From the NCBI GenBank assembly GCA_016183425.1, contig JACPEP010000007.1, forward strand, positions 1 to 64,000: a DNA stretch of 64,000 nucleotides, written 5' to 3'. Shown here piece by piece: positions 33,322 through 42,062 of the stretch (position 1 is the first letter of the stretch; every line of letters begins with the position of its first letter). Both the position numbers and the translations under genes were made by a program. The stretch is from Chloroflexota bacterium. Lineage in GTDB: Bacteria > Chloroflexota > Dehalococcoidia > JACPEP01. The notes beneath the pieces are model-generated. The model was given only the letters and a program-made list of their open reading frames with translations. It had not been told where the DNA came from and made no database searches.

Positions 33322-35268
33322 TCACACATTGTTACAGTCTTTGGGGTCTCGTCCCAGTGCACGGAGAGCTGACGCCACCAGCTCGCCTCCGTCTGGCAGC
33401 GCGTCGCGGGCTCGCCAGGCGCGGCACAGAGAGGCCACCGCTTCCTGGCTGCGTCCCAACTGCCCCAGCCTCACCCCTTTGTTGAACAGGGCCTGGGCTA
33501 CCTGTTCCCGCAGGGCCGGAGCGCTGTCCTCTCCAAATCGCCTCACAACCTCGTCGTAGACGGCCACCGCTTCCTGGCTGCGTCCCAACTGCCCCAGCCT
33601 CACCCCTTTGTTGAACAGGGCCTTAGCTACCGGCTCCCGCAGGGCCGGGGCGCTGTCCTCTCCAAATCGCCTCACAACCTCGTCGTAGACGGCCACCGCT
33701 TCTTCGCTGCGTCCCAGTTGCCCCAGGGCCACCCCTTTGTTGAACAGGGCCTTAGCTACCGGTTCCCGCAGGGCCGGGGCGCTGTCCTCTCCAAATCGCC
33801 TCACAACCTCGTCGTAGACGGCCACCTCTTCCTGGCTGCGTCCCAGTTGCCCCAGGGCCACCCCTTTGTTGACCAGGGCCTCTGGGAACGAAGGCCGTAT
33901 GGCCAGGGCGCATTGAAAGCAGTCCAGGGCCTCCTTGTGTTGCTGGAAGCCGAGGGCGTAGGTTACCCCTAAAGAGAATAGGCCCTCGTGGTCAGCCAAT
34001 TTCTGCATCGAGTCAGCCACGATAGGGAAGTGGTCATGAGGTGTGCTGCTGTGGAGATAGGGAACTACCGGCTTCTCCAGCCTCAAGCTAAGGTACGCTG
34101 CCTCAGGCCATACCGGGTCTCGGTCTCCAGGATAATGCAAGAAAGCCAGTGTGGCCAGGTGTTCCAAACCATCGCGGAGATGGATGTCTTCACATTGGAA
34201 CACATCGGCGAGGATCTGGCGGATGCGAGAATGCGTAAACGGCACGACGCCTGCCGCTCCCAGAAGCTGCATCGCCCGCAAGCAGTCCTTCTCAGGACCA
34301 GACAGGCGGCGGTCGAATCGCTCGCGCATGTCTTTGAAAGCATCCTCCAGGATGATGCTTCCCACGGTGGGAAACTCCCAGCTCGAATCGGTAGGCAACG
34401 ATTTTCCGATACCGGTGGCGACACGCTGCTTTTCTTCATCGGTAAGCGGCTGCAAGGTAAATTTTGGCAGGATGTCTTCATAGACCTTGTGGAGTGTTTT
34501 ACTAGTCGCTTGGCGAATGCCGTCCAGCTCCGTCCCGTCCTTACATGCGGCGGCCACCGCCCACTTGCATCCTTTTTGGCGATTCAACTCATCGCATAAT
34601 TGCAGCAGGTCTACCTCTGCGTCGACGTAAAAGTTCAGATCGTCCAGAAGCAGAATCACCGCTTTGCCTGACACAAGGGACAACGCATCCTTAGAAGGGT
34701 GATGATTTCTTTTTGGCCGGATGACGGTATGACCGCGCAGGCCATGCACAACCTCATACAGTGTCCGGCTCTTCCCGTCCGTAGGCTGCCCTACCAGGAT
34801 AAAACTTTTCCCTTGGCATAGCTCACTGCGGAGACGATCCTCGTCATAAATCGGGATCGCCGTCGTCTGCCCTCTCAGCTCGAACGGGACGGCACGCCGC
34901 TTGACGTAGACCGGGTGATATGGACGATATTGACGGTCTGGCGGCTCATCACCTTGCACTACCTGAAACCGCAGGTCACGGGGCACCAGCTTTTCGGTTG
35001 TCTTGAAGAGGTCGAACTCCTCCTGCCAGGTTCTCCGGCGGTCTTGGTTCTCCTTATCGCGCCATGATAACCCTGACCATAGAGAGACCAGCGCTAAGAA
35101 AACAACCGCTAACACAAGTGCCCACCAGTAGCGGTGAAGAAAAAGATCTACCTCGGGGAGGAGGGATGCAAACAGCCGGTTTACGAGTATGCCAATGCCC
35201 GCGGCGACCAGAACGGTCGCCCACACCCATTTAAGCGCTGGCCAGATACGCCACATCTTTCTGGTCAT
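33322..35268 (-). CDS. Membrane-anchored P-loop NTPase with TPR-like repeats
   Basis: A 648-residue protein. Two transmembrane helices near the N-terminus (about residues 13-31 and 47-64) are followed by a linker and a P-loop domain: Walker A GQPTDGKS (160-167) and Walker B AVILLLDDLN (203-212). The C-terminal third is TPR-like (from about residue 435), with 43-residue units LGQLGRS-x-E-x-VAVYDEVVRRFGED that are almost identical to one another. The layout (P-loop switch plus fast-evolving repeats) resembles STAND-type signalling or conflict proteins, but no effector domain is recognised. It stands alone between repeat-rich gaps. ATG 35268 lies very close to its AGGAGG site; ATG 35256 is also possible. 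Confidence 0.8.
   Translation of the reverse strand: MTRKMWRIWPALKWVWATVLVAAGIGILVNRLFASLLPEVDLFLHRYWWALVLAVVFLALVSLWSGLSWRDKENQDRRRTWQEEFDLFKTTEKLVPRDLRFQVVQGDEPPDRQYRPYHPVYVKRRAVPFELRGQTTAIPIYDEDRLRSELCQGKSFILVGQPTDGKSRTLYEVVHGLRGHTVIRPKRNHHPSKDALSLVSGKAVILLLDDLNFYVDAEVDLLQLCDELNRQKGCKWAVAAACKDGTELDGIRQATSKTLHKVYEDILPKFTLQPLTDEEKQRVATGIGKSLPTDSSWEFPTVGSIILEDAFKDMRERFDRRLSGPEKDCLRAMQLLGAAGVVPFTHSRIRQILADVFQCEDIHLRDGLEHLATLAFLHYPGDRDPVWPEAAYLSLRLEKPVVPYLHSSTPHDHFPIVADSMQKLADHEGLFSLGVTYALGFQQHKEALDCFQCALAIRPSFPEALVNKGVALGQLGRSQEEVAVYDEVVRRFGEDSAPALREPVAKALFNKGVALGQLGRSEEAVAVYDEVVRRFGEDSAPALREPVAKALFNKGVRLGQLGRSQEAVAVYDEVVRRFGEDSAPALREQVAQALFNKGVRLGQLGRSQEAVASLCRAWRARDALPDGGELVASALRALGRDPKDCNNV
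33433..33870. repeat. 129-base tandem repeat within the P-loop/TPR gene
   Basis: The GGCCACC...TCTT/TTCCTGGCTGCG segment recurs at 33433, 33562, 33691 and 33820, exactly 129 bases apart, giving three full units and one partial. The units are close to identical at DNA level, which implies recent duplication or gene conversion. Confidence 0.9.
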
Positions 35269-35391
35269 CCCCTCCTGACTGACAGGTCTGAACCGTCGTG
35301 AGCGACAAAAAATGCCGGCTTCCCCAGGCGAATATAATCAATCTTTACCGCTATGTCTAGTCCGCCCGAACAACGATACCAGGGCCTCAAC

Positions 35392-35536
35392 AGAGACTGT
35401 TTAACAACGGGGGTTACAAAGGGGCGAAGCCCCTTTGGCAAGGGGATCGGGGGATGTGCCCCCGAATAAATATTAACCCCGAAGGGGTTCCTTGAACCCC
35501 CTCATGGGGGTTTGGGGGTGATATTAAACAGTCTCT
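35392..35536. mobile_element. 145-bp MITE-like element with 13-bp terminal inverted repeats
   Basis: AGAGACTGTTTAA (35392-35404) and TTAAACAGTCTCT (35524-35536) are perfect inverted ends. The interior contains further short palindromes (GGGGCGAAGCCCC, CCCCGAAGGGG, CCCCTCATGGGGG) and no coding frame. It sits in the gap of about 360 bases between the P-loop/TPR gene and the FmdB-type gene. Size, ends and lack of coding fit a non-autonomous transposon. Confidence 0.75.
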
Positions 35537-35632
35537 CAAAAAGGCTCTTGCCCAAGGAGGGGTTTTTACTGTAAAATTAGCTTTAGCATCATTTGCTTAC
35601 CCTGTTTAGAAGGAGGTTCATCAAAGTCTGCA

Positions 35633-35941
35633 GTGCCTATCTATGAATATGAGTGTAGCCAATGCCGAGCCCGGTTTGAGGTGAAGCAGAGCTTTTTTGA
35701 CACTCCTTTTAGCACCTGTCCCCATTGCCAAAGCTCGGCGCATCGTGTTTTTCATCCGGTGGGCATCGTTTTCAAAGGGAGCGGCTTCTACTCCACAGAT
35801 AACAGAAGGAGTAACGGCAACGCGTCGTCCTCTCGGGCATCGGGAAATGATGCTTCCGAGAAGGAGGATACGAAGGCTGAAAAGGTAGAGAAGCCGGGGA
35901 AGCCGGAAACAAAGGTGGGGGCGGAGGCACCCTCCCAATAG
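35633..35941 (+). CDS. FmdB-family zinc ribbon protein
   Basis: A 102-residue protein opening MPIYEYECSQCRARFEV, with a second pair CPHC near residue 30: the standard four-cysteine FmdB-type putative regulatory zinc ribbon. The C-terminal half is a charged, Lys/Glu-rich low-complexity tail, as in many homologues. Start is GTG; the AGGAGG site is about 16 bases upstream, longer than usual, but the family N-terminus fixes this start. dtd follows one base after its stop, so they are co-transcribed. Confidence 0.85.
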   Translation: MPIYEYECSQCRARFEVKQSFFDTPFSTCPHCQSSAHRVFHPVGIVFKGSGFYSTDNRRSNGNASSSRASGNDASEKEDTKAEKVEKPGKPETKVGAEAPSQ

Positions 35942-35942
35942 G

Positions 35943-36395
35943 GTGCGCTTACTTCTCCAAAGGGTAAGCGAGGCTTCGGTAGCCGTCAGGGGGGAGGAGT
36001 TGGCCCGTATCGGGCCCGGCCTGGTGGCTTTGGTGGGGGTGGAGCGGGGGGATGGCGAGGCCGATGTTGAATATCTGGCTCAGAAGACGGTCTCGCTGCG
36101 TCTTTTCGCTGATGAAGGGGGACATTTTAATCGGTCTCTTCTGGATACCGGGGGCGAGCTCCTGATAGTCAGCCAATTTACCCTACTAGCCGATGTGGGA
36201 AAGGGGCGCCGGCCCAGCTTCGACCGGGCGGCGCCACCGGAGGAAGCCCAGCCACTCATTGAGCGTTACGTGGAACTGGTGAGGCAAAGGAAAGTCTCGG
36301 TGGGCACCGGCCGCTTTGGGGAGACCATGCAGGTGGAGATTCACAATCAGGGGCCAGTGACGATATTTCTGGACAGCCGGCAGAAAGAGGTCTAA
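35943..36395 (+). CDS. dtd: D-aminoacyl-tRNA deacylase
   Basis: A 150-residue cytoplasmic proofreading enzyme that removes D-amino acids (and glycine mischarged on tRNA-Ala) from tRNA. The two signature motifs are present: SQFTL near residue 77, and NQGPVT (the Gly-cisPro element) near residue 137. Length and N-terminus (MRLLLQRVSEASV) are standard. Start is GTG one base after the upstream stop. The 3' end overlaps convergent nadC by 4 bases. Confidence 0.96.
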   Translation: MRLLLQRVSEASVAVRGEELARIGPGLVALVGVERGDGEADVEYLAQKTVSLRLFADEGGHFNRSLLDTGGELLIVSQFTLLADVGKGRRPSFDRAAPPEEAQPLIERYVELVRQRKVSVGTGRFGETMQVEIHNQGPVTIFLDSRQKEV

Positions 36396-37267
36396 GACCC
36401 TTCTGATTTCTCCATGTAGAGCTCCAGACCGATGTCCAGAGATTTTGCGGAGTGGGTGATGGCACCCACGGCGATGAGGCTCACCCCGGTTTCCGCTACC
36501 TGACGGACGTTATTCAGAGTGACCCCCCCGGAGGCCTCTGTTACCGCCCGCCCCGCCACCCAGGATACGGTGCGGGAAATCTCCGGTACGGGCATGTTAT
36601 CCATCATGATGATGTCCGCCCCTGCCTCCACAGCCTCCTGAGCCTCTGAAAAGCTCTCCACCTCCACCTCTATCTTCACCGTGTGAGAGGCTTCCTGCCG
36701 CGCGCGGCGCACCGCCTCCCCCAGCCCCACCCCCTGAGAGCGCAGGGCCACCAGGTGGTTGTCTTTGATGAGGATGCCATCTTCCAGGTTCTGGCGGTGA
36801 TTGTAGGCGCCCCCCATGCGCACGGCGTGTTTCTCCAGAAGGCGCAGGCCGGGGGTGGTCTTTCGAGTGTCGATGATGCGGCAGGGCAAGTCGGCCACGG
36901 CGGCCACATAGCGGGCCGTTTCCGTGGCCACGCCGCTCATCTGCTGGAGGAAATTGAGGGCTACCCGCTCGCCTTTGAGGATGGCGGTCACCCTCCCGTG
37001 CACCCGGGCCACAATGTCGCCGGGGTGAACCCGGTCGCCGTCTTTGGCCAACGCCTGGAACTTTAGAGAGGGGTCGATCTCGTTGAACAACAAGGCCATC
37101 ACGGGCAGGCCGGCCAACACCCCTTCACTTTTGACCAAGAAGTCACCCCACCCTTGCATCTCGGGGTGGATAAGGATGTCGGTGGTGGGGTCGCCCAAAC
37201 CCAGGTCTTCCTCCAGGGCTATCTGAACAATCCTGCGGATTTGGGGTATGGCTAGATCCAGTTCCAT
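36392..37267 (-). CDS. nadC: Nicotinate-nucleotide pyrophosphorylase
   Basis: A 291-residue quinolinate phosphoribosyltransferase that makes nicotinate mononucleotide in de novo NAD synthesis. Family motifs: DPTTDIL, GERVALNFLQQMSGVAT, DTRKTTPGLRLLEKHAVRMGG, HRQNLEDGILIKDNH and IEVEVES. The C-terminal SGGVTLNNV and the LIAVGAITHSAKSLDIGLEL segment are also conserved. ATG 37267 follows AGGAGG at 8 bases and is preferred to an in-frame start 10 codons upstream. nadA and nadB are not nearby. It lies 33 bases downstream of miaB on the same strand. Confidence 0.96.
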   Translation of the reverse strand: MELDLAIPQIRRIVQIALEEDLGLGDPTTDILIHPEMQGWGDFLVKSEGVLAGLPVMALLFNEIDPSLKFQALAKDGDRVHPGDIVARVHGRVTAILKGERVALNFLQQMSGVATETARYVAAVADLPCRIIDTRKTTPGLRLLEKHAVRMGGAYNHRQNLEDGILIKDNHLVALRSQGVGLGEAVRRARQEASHTVKIEVEVESFSEAQEAVEAGADIIMMDNMPVPEISRTVSWVAGRAVTEASGGVTLNNVRQVAETGVSLIAVGAITHSAKSLDIGLELYMEKSEGS

Positions 37268-37300
37268 TAATAATACCTCCTTTTCCGGGAGTGCCACCGT

Positions 37301-38566
37301 TTAGTAGCCAACGAGGCTGCCCTGGAGGGACCACGGCCCGGATTTTTCTATCTCCACGGCCACGATCTTGCCCAGAAGCTCTCCCGGCGCACTGAAAAAC
37401 ACCTGTTTGTAGCTTGGGGTTCTGCCCCACCACTTCCCCCCCTTTTTGCCCTCCACCAGAACGGAAAGCTGACGCCCCAAGTATTGGGCGTTGATGAGGG
37501 AGGCGGTTCGCTCCTGGAGCTGTTCTACCCTTTCCCGCCGCTCTCTCTTCACCAGGGGAGGCACGTCATCGGGAAGACGGGCGGCGCGAGTGCCGGGTCG
37601 CGGAGAGTAAGCGGCCACATGCACGGTATCGAACCTGGTCTCTTCCAGGAGCTCAATGGTATTGTGGAACCGCTCCTCACCCTCCCCGGGGAAGCCCACG
37701 ATGACATCGGTGCTGAGGGCCACCTGGGGTATGGCGGCCCGGATGTGTTCCACCAAATGGACATATTCCTCCCTGGTGTAACCTCGGCCCATGGCCCCCA
37801 GTATGGCGTTGTCCCCGGATTGGAGGGGCAAGTTGATGTGCTCGCACACCTTGGGCAGCCGGGTCACCGCCTGGATGAGCCGCTGGTTCATATCCTTAGG
37901 GTGGGAGGTGAGGAAACGGATTCGTTCCAGGCCAGGGATAGGTTCCAATTCTTCTAAAAGGTAGGCCAGGTCGGGCTTATCAGGGAGATCGTGGCCGTAG
38001 GAATCCACATTCTGCCCCAGAAGGATAACCTCCTTCGTCCCCCGGGCCACCAGGCACTTGACCTCCTCCACCACCTCCGCCACCTCTCGGCTGCGCTCCC
38101 GTCCACGACGGTAAGGGACGATGCAGTAGGCGCAAAACTTGTCGCAGCCTTGGGCGATGGGGACGTAGGCAGAGATGTCTGCTAGGGAAGGAGAGATAAG
38201 GTCTACCCTGTCTTCGGAACCAGTAAGGCCAGCCAAGCGAAGCACCGTTTGTATATCCCCCGGGCGCACGAAGGAGTCTACGTAGGGAAAACGCTGCTGA
38301 AGCTCCTGAAGGTTGGAGTCTACCATACAGCCCATAAGGATGAGGGTGGCTTCTCTTCCCCTTTTGAGGAAGCGGAGGGAGCTCAACCTGGCCACCACCC
38401 GATCTTCCGCCTTCTGACGCACAGTGCAGCTATTGAGCACGATGAAGTCCGCCTGCTCCGGCTGGGGCACCTGGTGGTAGCCCAGGGCCTCCAGGCCCTG
38501 GGCTAAACGGAGAGACTCCGCCTTGTTCATCTGACAGCCGACTGTCCAGAGGTAGTAGCCCTTCAT
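37301..38566 (-). CDS. miaB: tRNA-2-methylthio-N6-dimethylallyladenosine synthase MiaB
   Basis: A 421-residue radical SAM methylthiotransferase acting on A37 of tRNAs. N-terminal UPF0004 cysteines are C11, C47 and C80 (auxiliary [4Fe-4S]); the radical SAM cluster motif is CDKFCAYC (C141, C145, C148). The C-terminal TRAM domain (from about residue 360) ends SLVGY. The ATG at 38566 gives the canonical start (MKGYYLWTVGCQMNKAES), so the longer upstream frame is rejected. The ribosome site is weak (TAGAAATGA). MiaB is favoured over MtaB or RimO by the YVPIAQGCDKFC and SGDNAILGAMGRGY segments. Confidence 0.92.
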   Translation of the reverse strand: MKGYYLWTVGCQMNKAESLRLAQGLEALGYHQVPQPEQADFIVLNSCTVRQKAEDRVVARLSSLRFLKRGREATLILMGCMVDSNLQELQQRFPYVDSFVRPGDIQTVLRLAGLTGSEDRVDLISPSLADISAYVPIAQGCDKFCAYCIVPYRRGRERSREVAEVVEEVKCLVARGTKEVILLGQNVDSYGHDLPDKPDLAYLLEELEPIPGLERIRFLTSHPKDMNQRLIQAVTRLPKVCEHINLPLQSGDNAILGAMGRGYTREEYVHLVEHIRAAIPQVALSTDVIVGFPGEGEERFHNTIELLEETRFDTVHVAAYSPRPGTRAARLPDDVPPLVKRERRERVEQLQERTASLINAQYLGRQLSVLVEGKKGGKWWGRTPSYKQVFFSAPGELLGKIVAVEIEKSGPWSLQGSLVGY

Positions 38567-38698
38567 TTCATTTCTATGGGATGATGCCCCGAAAGCCCCC
38601 TTCTCACCAAGGATTTGTAGAACACGGTGCCCCCACTCGCTAAGGAGTGAAGGATTTTTAGGCATGAAACAGATGATGGTGGAGCACTGCATTCAAGC

Positions 38699-38790
38699 TG
38701 GCGGAGGGAATGGGATTCGAACCCATGACCCCGATTTCTCAGGGTAACCGCTTAGCAGGCGGCCGCACTCGACCACTATGCGATCCCTCC
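38699..38790 (-). tRNA. tRNA-Ser (anticodon GCU)
   Basis: A 92-base class II tRNA. The acceptor is GGAGGGA/TCCCTCC with discriminator G and encoded CCA. The anticodon loop CTGCTAA gives GCT. A long variable arm (TACCCTGAGAAATCGGGGTC) is present, and the T-loop is GTTCGAATC. Confidence 0.95.
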
Positions 38791-38822
38791 CTGTTCCCTG
38801 GAGAGCCAAACCAAGTCTACCA

Positions 38823-39581
38823 CTAAGCACGCCGAGCTTCAAGAGCCAGGGCTCGTATCTCCCCGGGAAAGCTTATCCGCGTCTCGTATTCTTGAAAAGC
38901 GAGCTTAAGGCCCGGAAGACTCAAGTCTGGCACTCTGAGGTAGCAGGGGCGCCGCCCCATCTCAAAGGGGGCATGGGCATCTGACCCCTGAATACAGGCG
39001 CGCCCCAGAGAGAAGTGGGGGAAAAGGCCGCGATTCCAGCGCTCCTTGTCCCGGGCATCGGTGATCTCCAGGGCGCTGAGGTAGGGGCTGTGGTAGATAC
39101 GCACCTTGTCCTCAGTGGAGATGTCGGAAACTACCAACCCCCGGGGCTGGCGGTCCACATGACAGGCGATGGCCACCCCTCCTGCCTGATGGATGGTGAT
39201 GAAAACCTCGTCCATCCATTGGGAAAGCTGGTAGTAGCCGTCGCCCCATTGCTCTTCAGGCATGTCCAGGTGATGCAGAAGCTCTCGCAGGCGCTCCGTG
39301 GGCGTTTCCACATCGAAGATGGCCAGCATATGGCCTCCCTTTGTGCTCAACTCCATACCGGGGAAGATCACCAGGCCATTTCCTTTGGCCGCCCTGCGAA
39401 TGTCGTCTATTCCCTCGGCGCTGTTATGGTCGGTAATGGCGATGGCCTCAAGCCCTGCTTCCACGGCGCTATCGATCACTCTCTGGGGGGTGGTGAAGAA
39501 CTGGGGAGTAAGGTGGTCCTCGTAGCAAGCGGAAACTGGGGTATGGATGTGGAGGTCTACCTTTCGATATTCTGAGGTCAA
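38823..39581 (-). CDS. PHP-domain phosphoesterase
   Basis: A 252-residue PHP-superfamily metallo-phosphoesterase. The first motif VDLHIHTPVSACYED supplies the HxH ligands and ITDHNS the next; FPGMELSTKGGHML, ACHVDR and QGSDAHAP carry the remaining metal-binding histidines and aspartates. The TTG at 39581 is chosen because it follows an AGGAGC site and starts the PHP domain. The longer frame would run into the tRNA-Pro gene upstream. An RNase AM or nucleoside 3',5'-bisphosphate phosphatase-like role is possible by family, not shown. Confidence 0.85.
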   Translation of the reverse strand: MTSEYRKVDLHIHTPVSACYEDHLTPQFFTTPQRVIDSAVEAGLEAIAITDHNSAEGIDDIRRAAKGNGLVIFPGMELSTKGGHMLAIFDVETPTERLRELLHHLDMPEEQWGDGYYQLSQWMDEVFITIHQAGGVAIACHVDRQPRGLVVSDISTEDKVRIYHSPYLSALEITDARDKERWNRGLFPHFSLGRACIQGSDAHAPFEMGRRPCYLRVPDLSLPGLKLAFQEYETRISFPGEIRALALEARRA

Positions 39582-39631
39582 GACCCGCTCCTGTCTCTGT
39601 CTGCCCCCCGCCTTTGGCGGGGGTAAGAAAG

Positions 39632-39706
39632 TCGGGGTGCCCAGATTTGAACTGGGGGCCTCATGGTCCCAAACCATGCGCTCTAGCCAAACTGAGCTAC
39701 ACCCCG
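39632..39706 (-). tRNA. tRNA-Pro (anticodon UGG)
   Basis: A 75-base cloverleaf with acceptor CGGGGTG/CACCCCG and discriminator A. The anticodon stem CATGG/CCATG has loop TTTGGGA, giving TGG. The T-arm contains GTTCAAATC. CCA is not encoded. It is the second proline tRNA in the window. Confidence 0.95.
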
Positions 39707-39784
39707 AAAGCCCATAGCTAACTAGTATCTACGCTCCAATATAATGACACAAAGGGGGTAAGCAATCAACCCTCTCGCCTCCAG

Positions 39785-40045
39785 CTAGCTCACTGGCGTG
39801 GTTGCTGCGGGAGGGTTCGTGGGTGGCGGGGGCAGCTCTCTCGGGGCGCAGAAGGTGAGGATGGTGCTTCCCACCAAGGCTATCAGCCCGATGATGTACA
39901 AGAGGCGAAGGCTCATAAAAGAGGAGAGCTTGAGGCCTTTTCGTCGCTTTGTTTTCTGGCCTTTAGCGGGTTTTCGCCCTTTGCCCGGGCGGGCGTCACC
40001 AGATGTTGATTTGCCCAGGGATGGCCAACGGAGAGATAGCGGCAT
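39785..40045 (-). CDS. Small basic single-pass membrane protein, unknown
   Basis: An 86-residue product with a strongly basic N-terminal half (GKGRKPAKGQKTKRRKG), one hydrophobic helix (LLYIIGLIALVGSTILTFCA, about residues 49-68) and a short Pro-rich tail. The topology would be N-in by the positive-inside rule. No family is recognised. It lies between two tRNA genes on the same strand, which lowers confidence. Confidence 0.5.
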   Translation of the reverse strand: MPLSLRWPSLGKSTSGDARPGKGRKPAKGQKTKRRKGLKLSSFMSLRLLYIIGLIALVGSTILTFCAPRELPPPPTNPPAATTPVS

Positions 40046-40069
40046 AACTAAAAATATCCTTCATAAAGC

Positions 40070-40144
<75 letters not shown>

Positions 40145-40515
40145 TCGCCCTCATGATAATCTCCCCGCCATCTAAATTCAATACCCTGTACTCGTTCGTT
40201 GCGGTTGTCATCACCCGCCAAGATGGTGGCAGGGGTATGATCAGTGGCGTGGAGAAGCAGAGGGATGGCTCTGTTATTTTGGCCTTGAAAGGGTGTACCT
40301 GACATACCTTCACTGTGCGCCCATTCCTCTAAGGTGCTTTCAGGCTCTTGAGTTGGTCTCTTTATTTCGATAATTTGTTGTACAATATCTGCGTTATATG
40401 GGCCAATTCAAGATAGTTAACCGCTGCTATTGTGCCACCTCATAAGAGCCAGTACCTTCGCTACCCAGAAATCGGGGTAGGGCCGATCCACGGTGTAGCT
40501 AATCGGGTGGGGTGA
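40145..40515. other. Intergenic region before the MFS gene
   Basis: About 370 bases between tRNA-Arg (minus) and the MFS gene (plus). The part from 40345 to 40400 is AT-rich and contains TACAAT (40381-40386), a fair -10 element, but no convincing -35 at 16-18 bases. No coding frame with a ribosome site and no repeat known from elsewhere in the window is seen. Confidence 0.4.
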
Positions 40516-41766
40516 GTGAAGCCCTCCAGAGCCTTCCTGGGAAACCGGGGGCTCGTCTTTCTCTGCCTCACTACGGCTATTTGCATGATGGGCAATGGCA
40601 TTGCCACTCCCCTATTGCCTCTTTTCGCCCAAACCTTCGATATAACGGTAGCACAAATAGGGAGCATCATCAGTGCCTTCGCCTTCGCCCGCATTCTGAT
40701 CAATGTCCCCGCCGGCTATTTCTCGGAACGTTTCGGGCGCCGTCTGTTGCTGGTTGGGGGGCCTTTGATTATGGGGATTGCCTCTCTTCTCACTGGTGTA
40801 GCGGGGGATATAGGGCAATTGGTGGGGTACCGCTTTATGACTGGAATCGGTTCGGCCATGTTCACCACGGGTGCCATGGCCTATCTAGCTGACATAAGCC
40901 TGCCCGAGAACCGGGGGCAGATAATCGGCTACTATCAGATCAGTTTCCTGGTCGGGGTGAGCTTTGGTCCCATGGTGGGGGGGCTGGTGGCCGACCGCTG
41001 GAACTACCCCACTGCCTTCTTCCTGGTTGGCTTCTTGTCTCTGGTTAGTGCCATATGGGCCTTCTTCCGTATACCAGAAACACGGGGGCCTGGAGTGACG
41101 GTCTCTTCGGGGGAGGTGCCTCACCAGACCCTAGAGGGGGGGCAGACATGGCAAGGTGTGGTTTTGCTTCTGGGGAACCCGAATTTTCTTCTCATAAGCT
41201 TCCTTACCATAGGCTACTTCTTCACTCGAACCGGCTCCCAGCATGGCCTGGTTCCTCTCCTGGGGCATAACCGTTTAGGCCTCACCCCTGGCCAGCTAGG
41301 AGCTATTTTCACCGCCAGCGCCATTACAAACCTGGCCGGGCTCCTGGTGTCTAATGCCATCACCGACCGGATCGGCCGGAAACGGGTCATTATTCCCAGC
41401 ACACTTATATGCATCATAGGATTGGTGCTCTATGTCTTCAGCGGCAGTTGGTGGGTTTTCCTGGTAGCTACCTTGGTATCCGATCTAGGCAGCGGGCTAT
41501 CTGGCCCCGCCCCGGCTGCCTACGTTACCGACCTCACCCCTCGAGGCCTTTATGGTGTCAGCATGGGGATATACCGAACTTTCGGAGACCTGGGCTTCGT
41601 CCTCGGGCCGGTGCTCCTGGGCTGGATAGCGGACCTGACCGGCAGCCTGGAGACGGCCATCCTGGCCAATGCTTTTCTACTCACCTCTGTCATAGCCATC
41701 TTCGCCTTCATGTCCAAGGAGAGGCCCCGTCTCCCATCTCCGGAAGCGGAGGTGTCTCTTCCTTAG
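40516..41766 (+). CDS. Major facilitator superfamily transporter
   Basis: A 416-residue inner-membrane transporter with about 12 hydrophobic segments. The MFS loop 2-3 motif appears as GYFSERFGRRLLL and its C-half counterpart as NAITDRIGRKRVI. The motif C-like segment FLVGVSFGPMVGGLVAD in helix 5 is characteristic of drug/proton antiporters, so export of a small hydrophobic compound is a reasonable inference. Start is GTG behind GGTGGGGTG. It stands alone. Confidence 0.9.
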   Translation: MKPSRAFLGNRGLVFLCLTTAICMMGNGIATPLLPLFAQTFDITVAQIGSIISAFAFARILINVPAGYFSERFGRRLLLVGGPLIMGIASLLTGVAGDIGQLVGYRFMTGIGSAMFTTGAMAYLADISLPENRGQIIGYYQISFLVGVSFGPMVGGLVADRWNYPTAFFLVGFLSLVSAIWAFFRIPETRGPGVTVSSGEVPHQTLEGGQTWQGVVLLLGNPNFLLISFLTIGYFFTRTGSQHGLVPLLGHNRLGLTPGQLGAIFTASAITNLAGLLVSNAITDRIGRKRVIIPSTLICIIGLVLYVFSGSWWVFLVATLVSDLGSGLSGPAPAAYVTDLTPRGLYGVSMGIYRTFGDLGFVLGPVLLGWIADLTGSLETAILANAFLLTSVIAIFAFMSKERPRLPSPEAEVSLP

Positions 41767-42062
41767 AAAGCGCCCTCGATGATCAAAGGTTTAGGCGGCA
41801 AGCCCCAAAACCGTAGAAAAATGGCTGTGTTTGCGTTGGTATCTTTTGAGCAAGGCGTGAGTGCACTGGGGTAGCGCCGTAACTTGTTTGGGAACCCCAG
41901 TTCTTATCCTCTCCAACATCACACCAAGTTCAGTAATTTTCGCACTATAATTTTTGGAAACAACGTGGTATTTGAATTGATGCAACATGTGAGAGCGAAT
42001 GCATCGGCCTTGAAGACGTATAAGAATTTTCCCATCCTTAATCAGGTGCCGGAGGTTAGATG

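Noticed and set aside
33433-33870. CRISPR array
   Set aside because: The regular spacing is a 129-base in-frame protein repeat with no alternating unique spacers; no other array-like structure is present in the window.
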